From contig NZ_CP061714.1 of NCBI RefSeq assembly GCF_014764385.1, positions 62,001 to 126,000 on the forward strand: a stretch of 64,000 bases of DNA, in the 5' to 3' direction. Source of the DNA: Luteimonas sp. MC1825 (GTDB lineage: Bacteria; Pseudomonadota; Gammaproteobacteria; Xanthomonadales; Xanthomonadaceae). Every line of letters begins with the position of its first letter. The first letter of the stretch is position 1. Position numbers and translations under genes: made by a program. The notes beneath the pieces were generated by a model. It ran no database searches. It saw only the letters and a program-made list of their open reading frames with translations, and was not told where the DNA came from. Of this stretch, positions 39,903 to 50,092 are shown piece by piece.

Positions 39903-42900
39903 GCGCCGACGGCGACACCAAGCACGTGCCCGCGCGCGACCCGTACCTGGACCTCGCGCTCGACGGCGTGCACGCCATCGAGGCCTCGGCCGGCACCGGC
40001 AAGACCTTCACCCTGGCCACGCTGGTGGTGCGCCTGGTGGTGGAGCGCGGGCTGCGCGTGGGCCAGGTGCTCGCCGTCACCTTCACCGAAGCCGCCACCC
40101 AGGAGCTGCGCAGCCGCATCCGCGCGCGCCTGCTGCTGGCCGAAGCGCTGGTCGGCGCCACGCCGGCGGCAAACGCGTCGCCGGAAGCCACGCTCACCCA
40201 CGCCGTGCTCGATGCCCACCTCGCGCGCGGCACCGAGTCCGCGGACGCCCTGCGCCGCCGCCTGCACGCGGCCGCCAACGACATCGACCTCGCGGCCATC
40301 TTCACCATCCACGGCTTCTGCGCGCGCGTGCTGCGCGAGCACGCGCTGGAAGTCGGCCAGGCCTTCGACGCGCCGGAGCTGCTCACCAGCGACACCCCGC
40401 TGTACGAAGCCATCGCCGCCGACCTGTGGCGCTCGCACGGCAGCACGGCCGATGCCGCCGACGACCTGCTGGCGCTGTGGCCGGGCGGCCCGCAGGCGCT
40501 GGCGGCGGATCTCGCGCCGCTGGTGCGCGAACCCCTGCTGCGCCCGGCGCTGGCCGAGTTGCCGGACGACCCCGCGCCGCGCCTGCACGCCACCGGCGAG
40601 GCGCTGGCGGCCGCCTTCCGCGCCCACGGCGACGATTTCCGCGCCGCGCTGGTGTCCGCGGTGGAAGGCAAGATCCTGCACGGCGGCAGCTACAAGCTCG
40701 ACTGGATCACCGCGTTGTTCGATTCGCTGCACCACTGGTGCCACGCCGGCGAACGCGGCGCGCCGTTCGAGCACGCCAAGCTCCCGCAGCTGCACCGCGA
40801 CACCCTGCTGCTGCGCACCAGCGTGAAGTACGTCGGCCACACGCCGGATTCGCCGATCTGCGATGCCGTGCCGGGCTACCTCGAGGCCCTCACCGCGGTG
40901 GCCGAGTGGAAGGACGCCCGCCGCGTCGAACTGCTGCACCGCCTGCGCGATGACGCCCGCCTGCGCGTCGCCCGCGCCAAGCAGCAGCAGCGCGTGCAGA
41001 CCTACGACGACCTGATCGACCGCGTCGCCGACGCCATCGACCCCACGCATGACGACGGCCGCCAGGCCGAAGCGCTCACCGCCAAGCTGCGCGCGCAATA
41101 CGCCGTGGCCCTGGTCGACGAGTTCCAGGACACCGACGCGCGCCAGTGGCGCATCTTCGACCGCGTGTTCGGCGCCGCCAGCGGTGCGCCCGCGCTGTAC
41201 GTGATCGGCGATCCCAAGCAGGCGATCTACGGCTTCCGCGGTGGCGACGTCGAGACCTACCTCGCCGCGCGCGCGACCGCCGAAGAGGCGCCGCCGCTCG
41301 CGCTCAACTTCCGCTCGCGGCCCTCGGTGCTGCGGGCGGTGTCCGCGCTGTACGCACAGGCGCAGGCGGCGTCCGACGCCGACGACAAGGTCCCGCCGCC
41401 CTTCATCGACGGTCGCATCGCCTTCAAGCAGGTCGAGCCAGGCGGCGTGCGTACCGATGCCGACTTCCAGCACCACGGCGCCACCGCGCCCGCACTCACC
41501 CTGTGGCGCGCACCGCCACCCGAGGCCGACGCCAAGGGCAGGCTCAAACCCCACAGCGCCGGCCGCTCGCGCGAACTCGCCACGCAAGCCTGCGTCGCCG
41601 CCATCCACCGCGTGCTGACCGACGCGCGCGACGGCCACGCCAGCATCGAAGGCCGCCCCGTGCAGCCGGGCGACATCGCCGTGCTGGTGCGCTCGCACAA
41701 CGAGGCCACGCGCATCCGCCACGCGCTGGCGATGGCCGGCATCCCCGCGGTCGCCGCCGGCAAGCAGAGCCTGTTCGCCACGCCCGAAGCGCGCGACCTG
41801 CACGCGCTGCTGCTCGCCCTGCTGCACGGCGCCGACGACGGCCGCCTGCGCATGGCGCTGTCCACGGTGCTGGTGGGCCTGGACGCCAGCGCGATCGCCG
41901 CGCTCGATGACGATGGCGAAGCCCTGCGCGACTGGCAGCTGAAGGCGCTCGCCTGGCGCGACCGCCTGCAGCGCGGCGGCCCGCTCGCGCTCGTCAACGA
42001 CCTCTGCGCCGAACACGCCGGGCGCCTGCTCGGCCTGCTCGACGGCGAGCGCCGCCTCACCAACTACCTGCAGCTGGCGGAACTCTTGCAGGACGCGCAG
42101 GCGCGCGCGCTCGGCCTGCACGGCCTGGTCGACTGGCTGGCCAACGCCATTGCCGATGCCAATGCCAACGACGAGAGCCAGCTGCTGCGGCTGGAGTCCG
42201 ACGCCAGGCGCGTGCAGGTGGTCACCCTGCACAAGAGCAAGGGCCTGGAGTACCCGCTGGTGTTCATGCCGTTCGCGGCCATCGGTGCGCCCACGCGCAG
42301 CCCCGGGCAGCGCGTCGTGGTGAACGGCGAAGGCGGCCGCGCGCTGCACTGGAAGCTGCTGCCGTCGCGCTCCGGCTGGGAAGACGCGGAGAAAGCCTGG
42401 CGCCTCGCGCAGCGCGCCGAAGACGCGCGCCTGCTGTACGTCGGCCTGACCCGCGCGCGCCACGCGCTGTGGCTGGCCAGCGGCATGTTCAGCAACCACG
42501 ACAAGTCGCCGCTGCTGCACATGGTCGCCAAGCCCGATGCATTGGCCGCAGCGCTTGGCGCCGCGGTCGCGATCGACGACAGCACACCGCCGGCCACGCT
42601 GCCGTGGCTCGCGCCGGCATCCACCGACGCCGTACCGCCCGCGCGCATCGCAACGCGCCCACTCGCCAGCGACTGGTGGGTCTACAGCTTCACCCAGCTC
42701 GCCAACGCCGAAGGCCAAGGCGATGCGTCCGCCAGCGCCACCCAGCCCGCGCCCGGCGGCCAGGACGAGCCCGCGGCGGATGCCGATGCCGACCTTGCGT
42801 CGAGTGCCGACCCTGCCACCGAGGCCGACGTCTTCGACCCGCGCTTCGCCGGCACCCGCTTCGGCGTAGTGCTGCACGACGTGCTGGAACACACCGACTT

Positions 42901-43591
42901 CGCGCGCTGGGCCGCGTGGACGCCCGGCGCGCCCGCCCCAGGCGCTGACGATGCCGAGCTGATTGCCAAGCGCCTGCGCGCCGGCGGCTACCCGGCCGAG
43001 GACATTGACGACGGCATCAACGTGCTCACCCCGCTCATCGGCCACACGCTCACCGTGGTCCTGCCCGAAGGCGTGCGCCTGGCCGACGTGCCTACCGACC
43101 GGCGCCGCCCGGAGATCGAATTCCAGTTTGCGCTCGCGCCCACGCGCGTCGACGCGCTGCTCGCGCTGCTGCACCGCCACGGCCTGCTCACCGCGCGCCA
43201 GGGCTTCGGCGCGCGCCGCCGGCTGGAAGGCCTGATGACCGGCCTGATCGACCTCACCTACGTGCATGACGGCCGCTGGTACGTGCTCGACTACAAGTCC
43301 AACCGCCTGCCCGGCTACGGCCCCGCGCAGCTGGAGGAGGCGATGGCGCACAGCGAGTACGACCTGCAGGCGGTGATCTACACGCTCGCGTTGCATCGCT
43401 GGCTGCGCTTTCGCCTGGGTGATGCGTATGAGTACGCGCGGGACTTCGGCGGCGTGCGGTATATGTTTTGCCGGGGGTTGGATTCCTCTCGCGAAGACGC
43501 GAAGGGGGTGCAGGCGTGGCGGTTCATGCCGGAGCTGGTGGATGAGCTGGATGCGTTGTTTTCTGGCCACACCGTGGAGGTTGCGGCATGA
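39899..43591 (+). CDS. recB: Exodeoxyribonuclease V beta subunit RecB
   Basis: 1230 residues. UvrD-type helicase: Walker A ASAGTGKTF (about 29-37), motif II LVDEFQDTD, IGDPKQAIYGFRGGD, VVTLHKSKGLEYPLVF. The C-terminal nuclease domain has the core WYVLDYKSNRLPGYG. RecB is the 3'-5' motor and the only nuclease of RecBCD, acting in double-strand break repair and in degradation of phage DNA. ATGA overlaps with recC and recD show one operon. Confidence 0.97.
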   Translation: MSADGDTKHVPARDPYLDLALDGVHAIEASAGTGKTFTLATLVVRLVVERGLRVGQVLAVTFTEAATQELRSRIRARLLLAEALVGATPAANASPEATLTHAVLDAHLARGTESADALRRRLHAAANDIDLAAIFTIHGFCARVLREHALEVGQAFDAPELLTSDTPLYEAIAADLWRSHGSTADAADDLLALWPGGPQALAADLAPLVREPLLRPALAELPDDPAPRLHATGEALAAAFRAHGDDFRAALVSAVEGKILHGGSYKLDWITALFDSLHHWCHAGERGAPFEHAKLPQLHRDTLLLRTSVKYVGHTPDSPICDAVPGYLEALTAVAEWKDARRVELLHRLRDDARLRVARAKQQQRVQTYDDLIDRVADAIDPTHDDGRQAEALTAKLRAQYAVALVDEFQDTDARQWRIFDRVFGAASGAPALYVIGDPKQAIYGFRGGDVETYLAARATAEEAPPLALNFRSRPSVLRAVSALYAQAQAASDADDKVPPPFIDGRIAFKQVEPGGVRTDADFQHHGATAPALTLWRAPPPEADAKGRLKPHSAGRSRELATQACVAAIHRVLTDARDGHASIEGRPVQPGDIAVLVRSHNEATRIRHALAMAGIPAVAAGKQSLFATPEARDLHALLLALLHGADDGRLRMALSTVLVGLDASAIAALDDDGEALRDWQLKALAWRDRLQRGGPLALVNDLCAEHAGRLLGLLDGERRLTNYLQLAELLQDAQARALGLHGLVDWLANAIADANANDESQLLRLESDARRVQVVTLHKSKGLEYPLVFMPFAAIGAPTRSPGQRVVVNGEGGRALHWKLLPSRSGWEDAEKAWRLAQRAEDARLLYVGLTRARHALWLASGMFSNHDKSPLLHMVAKPDALAAALGAAVAIDDSTPPATLPWLAPASTDAVPPARIATRPLASDWWVYSFTQLANAEGQGDASASATQPAPGGQDEPAADADADLASSADPATEADVFDPRFAGTRFGVVLHDVLEHTDFARWAAWTPGAPAPGADDAELIAKRLRAGGYPAEDIDDGINVLTPLIGHTLTVVLPEGVRLADVPTDRRRPEIEFQFALAPTRVDALLALLHRHGLLTARQGFGARRRLEGLMTGLIDLTYVHDGRWYVLDYKSNRLPGYGPAQLEEAMAHSEYDLQAVIYTLALHRWLRFRLGDAYEYARDFGGVRYMFCRGLDSSREDAKGVQAWRFMPELVDELDALFSGHTVEVAA

Positions 43592-45537
43592 GCACGCTCC
43601 CGCTGTTTCCAGAGCTCCAGGCTGGCGACGCAGTCGACAAGGTCGACGCGGTCGGTGACGCGGAAGCCGTCGCGCCAGAAATGCGCGATGCGCCGCCGCA
43701 AGAGCAAGCGCATGGAACGCGCCGCACGGGCCTGCTGCAGGAACTCGTCAAAGCCGGCGCGCTGCGCACGCTCGACCACGCCCTGGCGCAGAGCCTGCGT
43801 CGGCTGGATCCGGACACGCCGGACAGCGTGCTCGTAGCGGCGGCGCTGGCCTCGCTCGCGGTGGCATCTGGCCACGCCGGCTTCGACCCGGCAGAGCCGC
43901 AGCGCCTGGTCGATGCCGCGATCGACTGGCCGACAGCGGAAGCCTGGTCCGCCGCACTCGAAGCCTCCCGCTGGGTCGCCCGCCCAAGCGCCGGCGATGC
44001 CGCATCCGCCGCCGACGCCCCGCTCGTGTACGAGCACGGCCTCGTCTACCTGCGCCGCTACCGCGAGTACGAGCGCCGCCTGGCCGACGGCCTGCGGCGC
44101 ATCGGCCGCGCCGTCCCGCACACAAGCTCGGCCGCCGGGGATGGCGACGACGCGCACGTCCCTGCGAACCTCGCGCCCCTCTTCGCCCAGCTCTTCCCCG
44201 AAGCCGCCACCAGCGACGACCCGCAGTCCCGCGCCGCCGCCGCCGCGCTCCGGCACAGCCTGCTGCTGGTCACCGGCGGCCCCGGCACCGGCAAGACCAC
44301 CACCATCACCCGGATGCTGGTGATGCTGGCCGCGCAGGCGCTCGAGGCCGGCGCCGCGCCGCCGCGCATCGCCCTGGCCGCGCCCACCGGCCGCGCCGCC
44401 GAACGCATGGCCGAGAGCGTGCGCAACGCCGTGCAGGCGCTGCCCGCGCTCGGCGTCGACCCCGCGCTGTGCGCACGGATGCCCACCACCGGCACCACGC
44501 TGCACCGCCTGCTCGGCACCATCCCCGACAGCCCGCGGTTCCGGCACCACGCCGACAACCCGCTGCCGTTCGACGTGGTGGTGGTGGACGAAGCCTCGAT
44601 GATCGACCTGCCACTGATGGCCAAGCTGGTCGAAGCCGTGCCCGACGGTGCGCGCCTGGTCCTGCTAGGCGACCCCGACCAGCTGCCTTCGGTGGAAGCG
44701 GGCGACGTGCTCGCCGGCATCCTGCGCGCCGCCGAAGTCACCGCGCCCACCGCCACCTTCCCGGCACGCCACATCCACCTCACCCGCGGCTACCGCCAGA
44801 GCGCCGCGCTCGACCTAGCCCCGCTGGCCGCGGCTGTGCGCGAAGGCGACACCGCCACCGCGCTGTCACTGCTGCGCGGCGGAGAGCTGTCCGGCGTGCA
44901 TTTCCACGAAGGCAACGGCGCTCCGCTGCAGTCGCATCGCGAGCATCTGCTGGCCCACTGGGCGTCGCTTGCCGATGCCAGCGACCCCGCCGATGCGCTC
45001 GCTCGCGCCGGACGCCTACGCATCCTCACCGCCGTGCGCGAAGGCCCCCAGGGCGCGCGCGGCCTAAACGCGCGCATCGAGGAAATGCTTGCCGGTACGC
45101 GGCGCGGCGCAGGTCCCGCATCAGCGGCCAGCCGCTACTTCCATGGCCGGCTGCTGCTGGTGACCGAGAACAGCTACCGGCATCGGCTGTTCAACGGCGA
45201 CATCGGCATCTGCCTGCGCGATGACAGCGGCACGTTGATGGCGTGGTTCCCCGGCGATGACGCGCGTAACCCGCGACCGTTCCATCCCGCCGCACTGCCC
45301 GCGCATGACAGCGCGTTTGCGATGACGGTGCACAAGGCGCAGGGCTCGGAGTTCGACGAGGTGTGGCTGGTGTTGCCGGAGCGCTTCAACCGCGTGCTGT
45401 CGCGGGAGCTGGTGTACACGGGGATGACGCGGGCGCGGAGGGTGTTGAATGTGGTGGGTAGCGCGGACGTCATCGCCGATGCGTTGGCGCGGCATGCGGG
45501 GCGGTGGTCGGCGTTGCGGCTCAGATTGAACCAGTAG
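43588..45537 (+). CDS. recD: Exodeoxyribonuclease V alpha subunit RecD
   Basis: 649 residues. SF1B helicase: Walker A GGPGTGKTTTITRML (about 228-242), Walker B VVVVDEASMIDLPLMAKLVE, LLGDPDQLPSVEAGDVL, and the C-terminal FAMTVHKAQGSEFDEVWLVL. RecD is the fast 5'-3' motor. Last gene of the operon; the core genome pauses after it and an accessory island begins. Confidence 0.97.
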   Translation: MSTLPLFPELQAGDAVDKVDAVGDAEAVAPEMRDAPPQEQAHGTRRTGLLQELVKAGALRTLDHALAQSLRRLDPDTPDSVLVAAALASLAVASGHAGFDPAEPQRLVDAAIDWPTAEAWSAALEASRWVARPSAGDAASAADAPLVYEHGLVYLRRYREYERRLADGLRRIGRAVPHTSSAAGDGDDAHVPANLAPLFAQLFPEAATSDDPQSRAAAAALRHSLLLVTGGPGTGKTTTITRMLVMLAAQALEAGAAPPRIALAAPTGRAAERMAESVRNAVQALPALGVDPALCARMPTTGTTLHRLLGTIPDSPRFRHHADNPLPFDVVVVDEASMIDLPLMAKLVEAVPDGARLVLLGDPDQLPSVEAGDVLAGILRAAEVTAPTATFPARHIHLTRGYRQSAALDLAPLAAAVREGDTATALSLLRGGELSGVHFHEGNGAPLQSHREHLLAHWASLADASDPADALARAGRLRILTAVREGPQGARGLNARIEEMLAGTRRGAGPASAASRYFHGRLLLVTENSYRHRLFNGDIGICLRDDSGTLMAWFPGDDARNPRPFHPAALPAHDSAFAMTVHKAQGSEFDEVWLVLPERFNRVLSRELVYTGMTRARRVLNVVGSADVIADALARHAGRWSALRLRLNQ

Positions 45538-45848
45538 TTGATCGGCTCCTTTCACCCGAAGCGGATGCCCAAGAATGACTCAGCTGTCGTTGCACCGTCC
45601 TAAGCTGACGCCAGATGCCACGTCACCTTCGAACGGCTGCCACTATTCCTTCAACCCAAGGGCGGGTGAATATCACGCGTTGAGAGGTCGCAATTGCGCA
45701 AGCACAATCACCTCGTCATGCAGCGTTGGTTGGGATAGGACGCGCCTGTGGTTGCTCGCAGCCAAGTGCGGGCGTATACAGGAAGTCAGGGGCAGCAGCG
45801 CGCCAGCTTGCGAGCGTTTCTCTCCCCGAAATCAAAGCCGAGGGGCAA
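45538..45848. other. Intergenic stretch between recD and the chaperone island
   Basis: 311 bases with a drop in GC against recD. Open frames (for example 45575-45856, +) show no protein-like composition or ribosome site. It presumably contains the left junction and the promoter of the operon starting at 45849; no clear -35/-10 pair or terminator hairpin was identified by eye. Confidence 0.5.
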
Positions 45849-46217
45849 ATGGATAACGGACTTAACGCCGAGACGGGCGATCTCGACACGGTCATTGCGC
45901 TGTCAGTTGAAGCTTGGAAGTTCATCCGACTCTTCCAGCGAGCCGTCGGAAAACTCGAAATAAGTGAGCAGTCCAGATTCATCAGCCAAGCACGTTTTTT
46001 TCAGAAGCGTGTCGATGCCCTGCTGGAGCAGAACAATGTCCGTCTCGAGTCACTAGAAGGGCAAATTTTTGAGCCTGGCTTGGCGGCTACGCCACTCAAC
46101 GCAGACGAGTTCCCCGAATCAAATGATCGGCTTGTCGTGGCTCAGATGATCGAACCAGTCGTCATTGGGCCGAATGGCGTAATTCGAACTGGCACTTTTC
46201 TGTTGGGAGTTGTGTGA
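45849..46217 (+). CDS. GrpE-like small protein of the chaperone island
   Basis: 122 residues. An N-terminal helical part (about 10-65) is followed by QIFEPGLAATPLNADEF and VVAQMIEPVVIGPNGVIRTG then TFLLGVV. The second half follows the order of the GrpE beta-domain (FDP..H.A … V…pGy…R.A.V.V), so it may act as nucleotide-exchange factor for the Hsp70 encoded next. It lacks most of the long GrpE helix. GAGGGG stands before the ATG at 45849; the stop overlaps the Hsp70 start (TGATG). Confidence 0.65.
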   Translation: MDNGLNAETGDLDTVIALSVEAWKFIRLFQRAVGKLEISEQSRFISQARFFQKRVDALLEQNNVRLESLEGQIFEPGLAATPLNADEFPESNDRLVVAQMIEPVVIGPNGVIRTGTFLLGVV

Positions 46218-48700
46218 TGGCCATTTACGTCGGGATTGACCTCGGAACAACCAATAGCGCGATCTGCACCTACGATGGGGAGAAGCTGCGCATTTGGAAG
46301 AGTCCAGAGCAGAACGACGTAACACCATCGGTAATCTACAACGACGGTCGTAGGCGGTATGTCGGAAAGCGAGCGTACGACATGGCTCCCGCCGCGCCAG
46401 AGAGTACGGCAAGGCTTTTCAAGCGATTGATGGGAACCAGCACCCCCATCCACGTCAAGGGATCGGAGTCGCCCACTACGCCGGAGGCGTGCTCGGCCGA
46501 AGTGCTTAAGACGCTCTTCGGTTATCTGCCCGAAGAAGTTCGTCAAGATGTAGCCGGCACGGTGATCACAGTGCCGGCGGCATTCAATCAGATGCAGAAG
46601 GACGCCACGTTGCAAGCGGCCGAGTTGGCTGGGATCGGCGCTGTGACGCTGATACAGGAACCAGTCGCCGCGGTCATGAGCGTCGTGCGATCACGGGCTT
46701 CGGACGGAATTTTCATTGTCTACGACTTGGGCGGTGGAACGCTGGACGTAGCGATTGCGGATTCCGCCGGAGGCCGAGTAAGCCTCCAGGCACACGGCGG
46801 CATCGAAATGTGTGGTGGACGTGACTGGGATCGCTCCATCGTGGACAGTGTTGTTCGACCGTGGCTATCAAACACATTTTCGTTACCTGAATCCCTGCGA
46901 ACTGATGCCAGCTATAAGCGGCTTGTTGCCCTGCTCGAGTGGGCGGCTGAAAAAGCCAAGATCGAACTGTCGTCGCGTGGAGACGCCGTGATTTCCCTGG
47001 CTGAGACAGAGGTCCGAATGCAGGACCTCGACGGGCAGGACATCTACCTCGAATCCCCTTTGGAAAAGTCGACTCTCGATACGCTCATTGAGCAGCAGAT
47101 CCTCGACTCGATCCAAGCCGTTCGTGAAACCATGGAGCGCGCCCACATCGGGTCGCATGATGTGAATCGGGTTGTGTTTGTTGGCGGACCCACTCAGTAC
47201 AAGACCGTACGTGATCGGGTGGCGTTTGAGCTCGGCATCTCTGGCGCTCTTGACGTCAATCCCATGACTGCTGTTGCTGAGGGTGCCGCCGTATTCGCAG
47301 AATCAATCGATTGGGCGAGCGAAAAGCGAGGTCGAAAATCCGCCAAAGGCGCACTAGATGCCATGCAACTTGGCCTGACATTCAATTACACCGCCAGGAC
47401 CCCATCGCCGAAGGCCAGGCTCGTTGTGAAGCTTTCCGGCAGCGCGCCTGCCGGCGCCGAGTTTCAGGTCGACAGTTCGGATACGGGATGGAGCTCTGGA
47501 AGAATCCCGTTGACAAACGGGGCCAGCGTAGATCTTTCATTGACAAAAGCCGGTGAGAACACGTTCAAGGTGACGGCATTTGACCAAGCTGGATTAGTGA
47601 TTCGATTGCCATCCGACCAACTAGTGATCAATCGTACTGCCGCCACGATCGATGCTATTCCGGCTTCCCACTCAGTGGGTCTTGAAGTGCTCGACAAGCT
47701 CGGCGGGCAAGCAGTATTGGAGCCGCTCATCAAGGCGGGCGACCCGCTACCGAAGAAGGGGAAAGTAACGGTTCGCTCGGGAAAATCCATTCGTGCGGGA
47801 GGCTCGGGCGCCCTGTTCTTCAAACTTTGGCAGGGTGAGATTGATAGCCCAGTTACCGATAATCTGTTTGTTGGCGAACTGCGAATCACGGGAAATGATC
47901 TTGAGAGCGGCGTCATCCCTCAGGGGGCGACAATTGTTTGCGACTACGAAGTGTCCGACGCCGGAACTATCACTATGGAAGTGTCAGCACCCGACGCGGG
48001 CGTGACTGTGGGGACGGGACACAACTTCTATTCGCGGCAAGAGGGTCAATTGAACTTTGAGCAGGCCTTGGACTTGGTTCATGAAGAGGTCGGTCGACTG
48101 GAAGAGCGCATCGTCTCCCTTCAGGAGAAGGTTGATGATGATGAACTTGCTGATGCGTTTGAAAAGCTAGAAGACGCAAAAGGCAAGAGCGCTTACGGAG
48201 ACTCTGAGAGCCTCAAGTCCGCGATGGATCGAACTCACGAAATCAAACGCATTCTTGCCTCCGTCAGAAAACGCAATCTTCCGTTAATGCGCCGCTTGGA
48301 TCTCGACTCATGTGTTTCGTTCTTCGACGATCATTGCCGTGAACATGCCAAAGGTTCAGAGGAGACTCAGTTCGACAATGCCTCGAGAGCGGCGCTTAAC
48401 GTCATCGAGGCCAAGGGGTCGGACTTTGAGATTCAACTCGATCGGATGCGGGGCATCAACTTTGACGTGCTCTGGCGCCAGGATTGGTTCGTCATCGAAA
48501 GGTTCAAGGCGCTAGCCAAGGCAACACATCAATTCACGGATAAGGCGGAACACGCCCAGCTTTGCGCAGTGGGCGTTGATGCGATTAAGAATGACAGCAT
48601 GGATGCGCTGCGGAGCGTTGTCGCAACATTGATGTCCGTAAGAATTTCAACTTCTGGCGAGAGCGACATGTTGCTCGATGCCAACATCGTCCGGGCTTAG
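46217..48700 (+). CDS. Divergent Hsp70-family protein
   Basis: 827 residues. Full actin-like ATPase domain: phosphate-1 GIDLGTTNS (6-14), VITVPAAFNQMQKDA, phosphate-2 YDLGGGTLDV (169-178) and adenosine loop VFVGGPTQ (320-327). After about residue 375 it departs from DnaK: the expected substrate-binding part is replaced by beta-rich sequence such as KLSGSAPAGAEFQVDSSDTG and GENTFKVTAFDQAG, then a helical C-terminus (about 620-827). It has no DnaK-type EEVD-like or linker DVTPLSLG sequence. Probably a dedicated chaperone for partners in this operon. Confidence 0.9.
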   Translation: MAIYVGIDLGTTNSAICTYDGEKLRIWKSPEQNDVTPSVIYNDGRRRYVGKRAYDMAPAAPESTARLFKRLMGTSTPIHVKGSESPTTPEACSAEVLKTLFGYLPEEVRQDVAGTVITVPAAFNQMQKDATLQAAELAGIGAVTLIQEPVAAVMSVVRSRASDGIFIVYDLGGGTLDVAIADSAGGRVSLQAHGGIEMCGGRDWDRSIVDSVVRPWLSNTFSLPESLRTDASYKRLVALLEWAAEKAKIELSSRGDAVISLAETEVRMQDLDGQDIYLESPLEKSTLDTLIEQQILDSIQAVRETMERAHIGSHDVNRVVFVGGPTQYKTVRDRVAFELGISGALDVNPMTAVAEGAAVFAESIDWASEKRGRKSAKGALDAMQLGLTFNYTARTPSPKARLVVKLSGSAPAGAEFQVDSSDTGWSSGRIPLTNGASVDLSLTKAGENTFKVTAFDQAGLVIRLPSDQLVINRTAATIDAIPASHSVGLEVLDKLGGQAVLEPLIKAGDPLPKKGKVTVRSGKSIRAGGSGALFFKLWQGEIDSPVTDNLFVGELRITGNDLESGVIPQGATIVCDYEVSDAGTITMEVSAPDAGVTVGTGHNFYSRQEGQLNFEQALDLVHEEVGRLEERIVSLQEKVDDDELADAFEKLEDAKGKSAYGDSESLKSAMDRTHEIKRILASVRKRNLPLMRRLDLDSCVSFFDDHCREHAKGSEETQFDNASRAALNVIEAKGSDFEIQLDRMRGINFDVLWRQDWFVIERFKALAKATHQFTDKAEHAQLCAVGVDAIKNDSMDALRSVVATLMSVRISTSGESDMLLDANIVRA

Positions 48701-48703
48701 CCT

Positions 48704-50092
48704 GTGGAAGGCCATAGTTGGTTATCTCCAGGATTTCGCACTCTCGACGGAAGTGTTGTGCGCCGCCGCCTTGCGGCCGGGGAAAGCTGGCAGATCTTCG
48801 ATTGTGGTACAGATAATCGAATCTTAGCTTGCACGCTTGACGTTGCAGAGAAGTGGGCGGGCCTCGGCTTGATTAACCTGGAGATGTTCGCAGTTGCGCT
48901 CGCCGACGAAGGACAGATCCTTGTGATCGAAGGCGGACATGGATACCGAGTCGAGCAAATTGACCTGCCCAGTTCAATCGGCGATGCATCAGATGCCGAA
49001 GCGTTTGCCGCCGCCTTGATGGCGACGGTAGAGATTCACCCAGATCTCAACTCCGGAAGTGCCATCTACTTCGAGCGCGTTAGCCGCGTGCTTCCTACCC
49101 AGTCTGTAGGCGAACGCATCCCTCCTGAGCGCGTCCTCGGCGCATGGGTAACAGGCGGCGTTGATGTGTCCATATTTTCCACGCGCCGCATCGCCACCCT
49201 TGCACCTTGGTTAGACGGCGACGACATCGCTCGCCTGCAACATTCCGTGGGACGGGGTGAGTCACGCGCAGCGGAGCCCGCCACCTACTCGGAAAGCGAA
49301 GCGACGGCGGGTTCCGGCCTTCAGGTGCTGGAGCTTGCGGGTCGCCCTTCACTTGCGGAATTTTTTAACGAGCATGTGGTCGACATCCTCAGAAATGAGG
49401 ATAGATACAAGATGATGGGAATCGGCTTCCCTGGAGCCATACTGCTTCATGGGCCTCCGGGAAGTGGCAAAACATTTGCAGTCGAGAAACTTGTAGGTCA
49501 TCTCGGCTGGCCCTGCATGTCAATTGACTGTGGGAGCATTGGTAGCCCCTACATCCATGAGACCGGACGGAAGATCGCCACAACCTTCGAGGAAGCCGCA
49601 AAGGTTGCGCCCTCTCTGGTCGTCATTGACGAGATCGATGCCTTTCTTTCCGCCAGAGAAGATGGCGGCCATGCTCAGCACCGGGTGGAAGAAGTCTCTG
49701 AGTTTCTGCGCAGAATTCCTGAGGCCATGCAGCACCGGGTACTTGTTGTTGGCATGACGAACCGGTTGTCCGCTCTTGATCCAGCGGTCGTGCGCCGAGG
49801 GCGTTTCGACCACATCGTCGAAGTCGGGATGCCCTCAGCGCAGGAGGCCACGGACGCGCTGCGAAACCTGCTGGCTAACGTGCCGACAGATCCGAGTATC
49901 GACATCGATGCTGTGGGGTGCATTCTTGCCGGCCGCCCGCTCTCTGACGTCGGCTTCGTTGTTCGCGAGGCATGCCGGCTCGCTGCCAGAAATCATAAGG
50001 ATTTCGTCGGCAAGGATGAACTGTCTGCAGCGCTATCCGTCACGTCTGATCGATCTGCCGCACCCCAGAAACGAAGAATTGGTTTTGTATGA
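48704..50092 (+). CDS. AAA+ ATPase, CDC48/FtsH-like
   Basis: 462 residues with a GTG start three bases after the Hsp70 stop. The N-terminal about 200 residues are a domain I do not recognise (FRTLDGSVVRRRLAAGESWQ … ). The AAA module follows: Walker A GPPGSGKT (250-257), Walker B LVVIDEIDAF (305-314), sensor 1 GMTN (350-353) and arginine fingers RRGRFD (364-369). The CDC48/FtsH class usually unfolds or remodels proteins; no protease domain is attached. Ends in ATGA overlap with the next gene. Confidence 0.9.
   Translation: MEGHSWLSPGFRTLDGSVVRRRLAAGESWQIFDCGTDNRILACTLDVAEKWAGLGLINLEMFAVALADEGQILVIEGGHGYRVEQIDLPSSIGDASDAEAFAAALMATVEIHPDLNSGSAIYFERVSRVLPTQSVGERIPPERVLGAWVTGGVDVSIFSTRRIATLAPWLDGDDIARLQHSVGRGESRAAEPATYSESEATAGSGLQVLELAGRPSLAEFFNEHVVDILRNEDRYKMMGIGFPGAILLHGPPGSGKTFAVEKLVGHLGWPCMSIDCGSIGSPYIHETGRKIATTFEEAAKVAPSLVVIDEIDAFLSAREDGGHAQHRVEEVSEFLRRIPEAMQHRVLVVGMTNRLSALDPAVVRRGRFDHIVEVGMPSAQEATDALRNLLANVPTDPSIDIDAVGCILAGRPLSDVGFVVREACRLAARNHKDFVGKDELSAALSVTSDRSAAPQKRRIGFV

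Noticed and set aside
39833..43570. A 1245-codon open frame on the - strand opposite recB
   Set aside because: Shadow of the GC-rich recB codons; no domain and no ribosome site, while recB is complete on the + strand. The same applies to long frames opposite recC, rlmI and the M28 gene.
45575..45856. 93-codon frame between recD and the chaperone operon
   Set aside because: Odd composition, no ribosome site, and it overlaps the better supported start of the GrpE-like gene.
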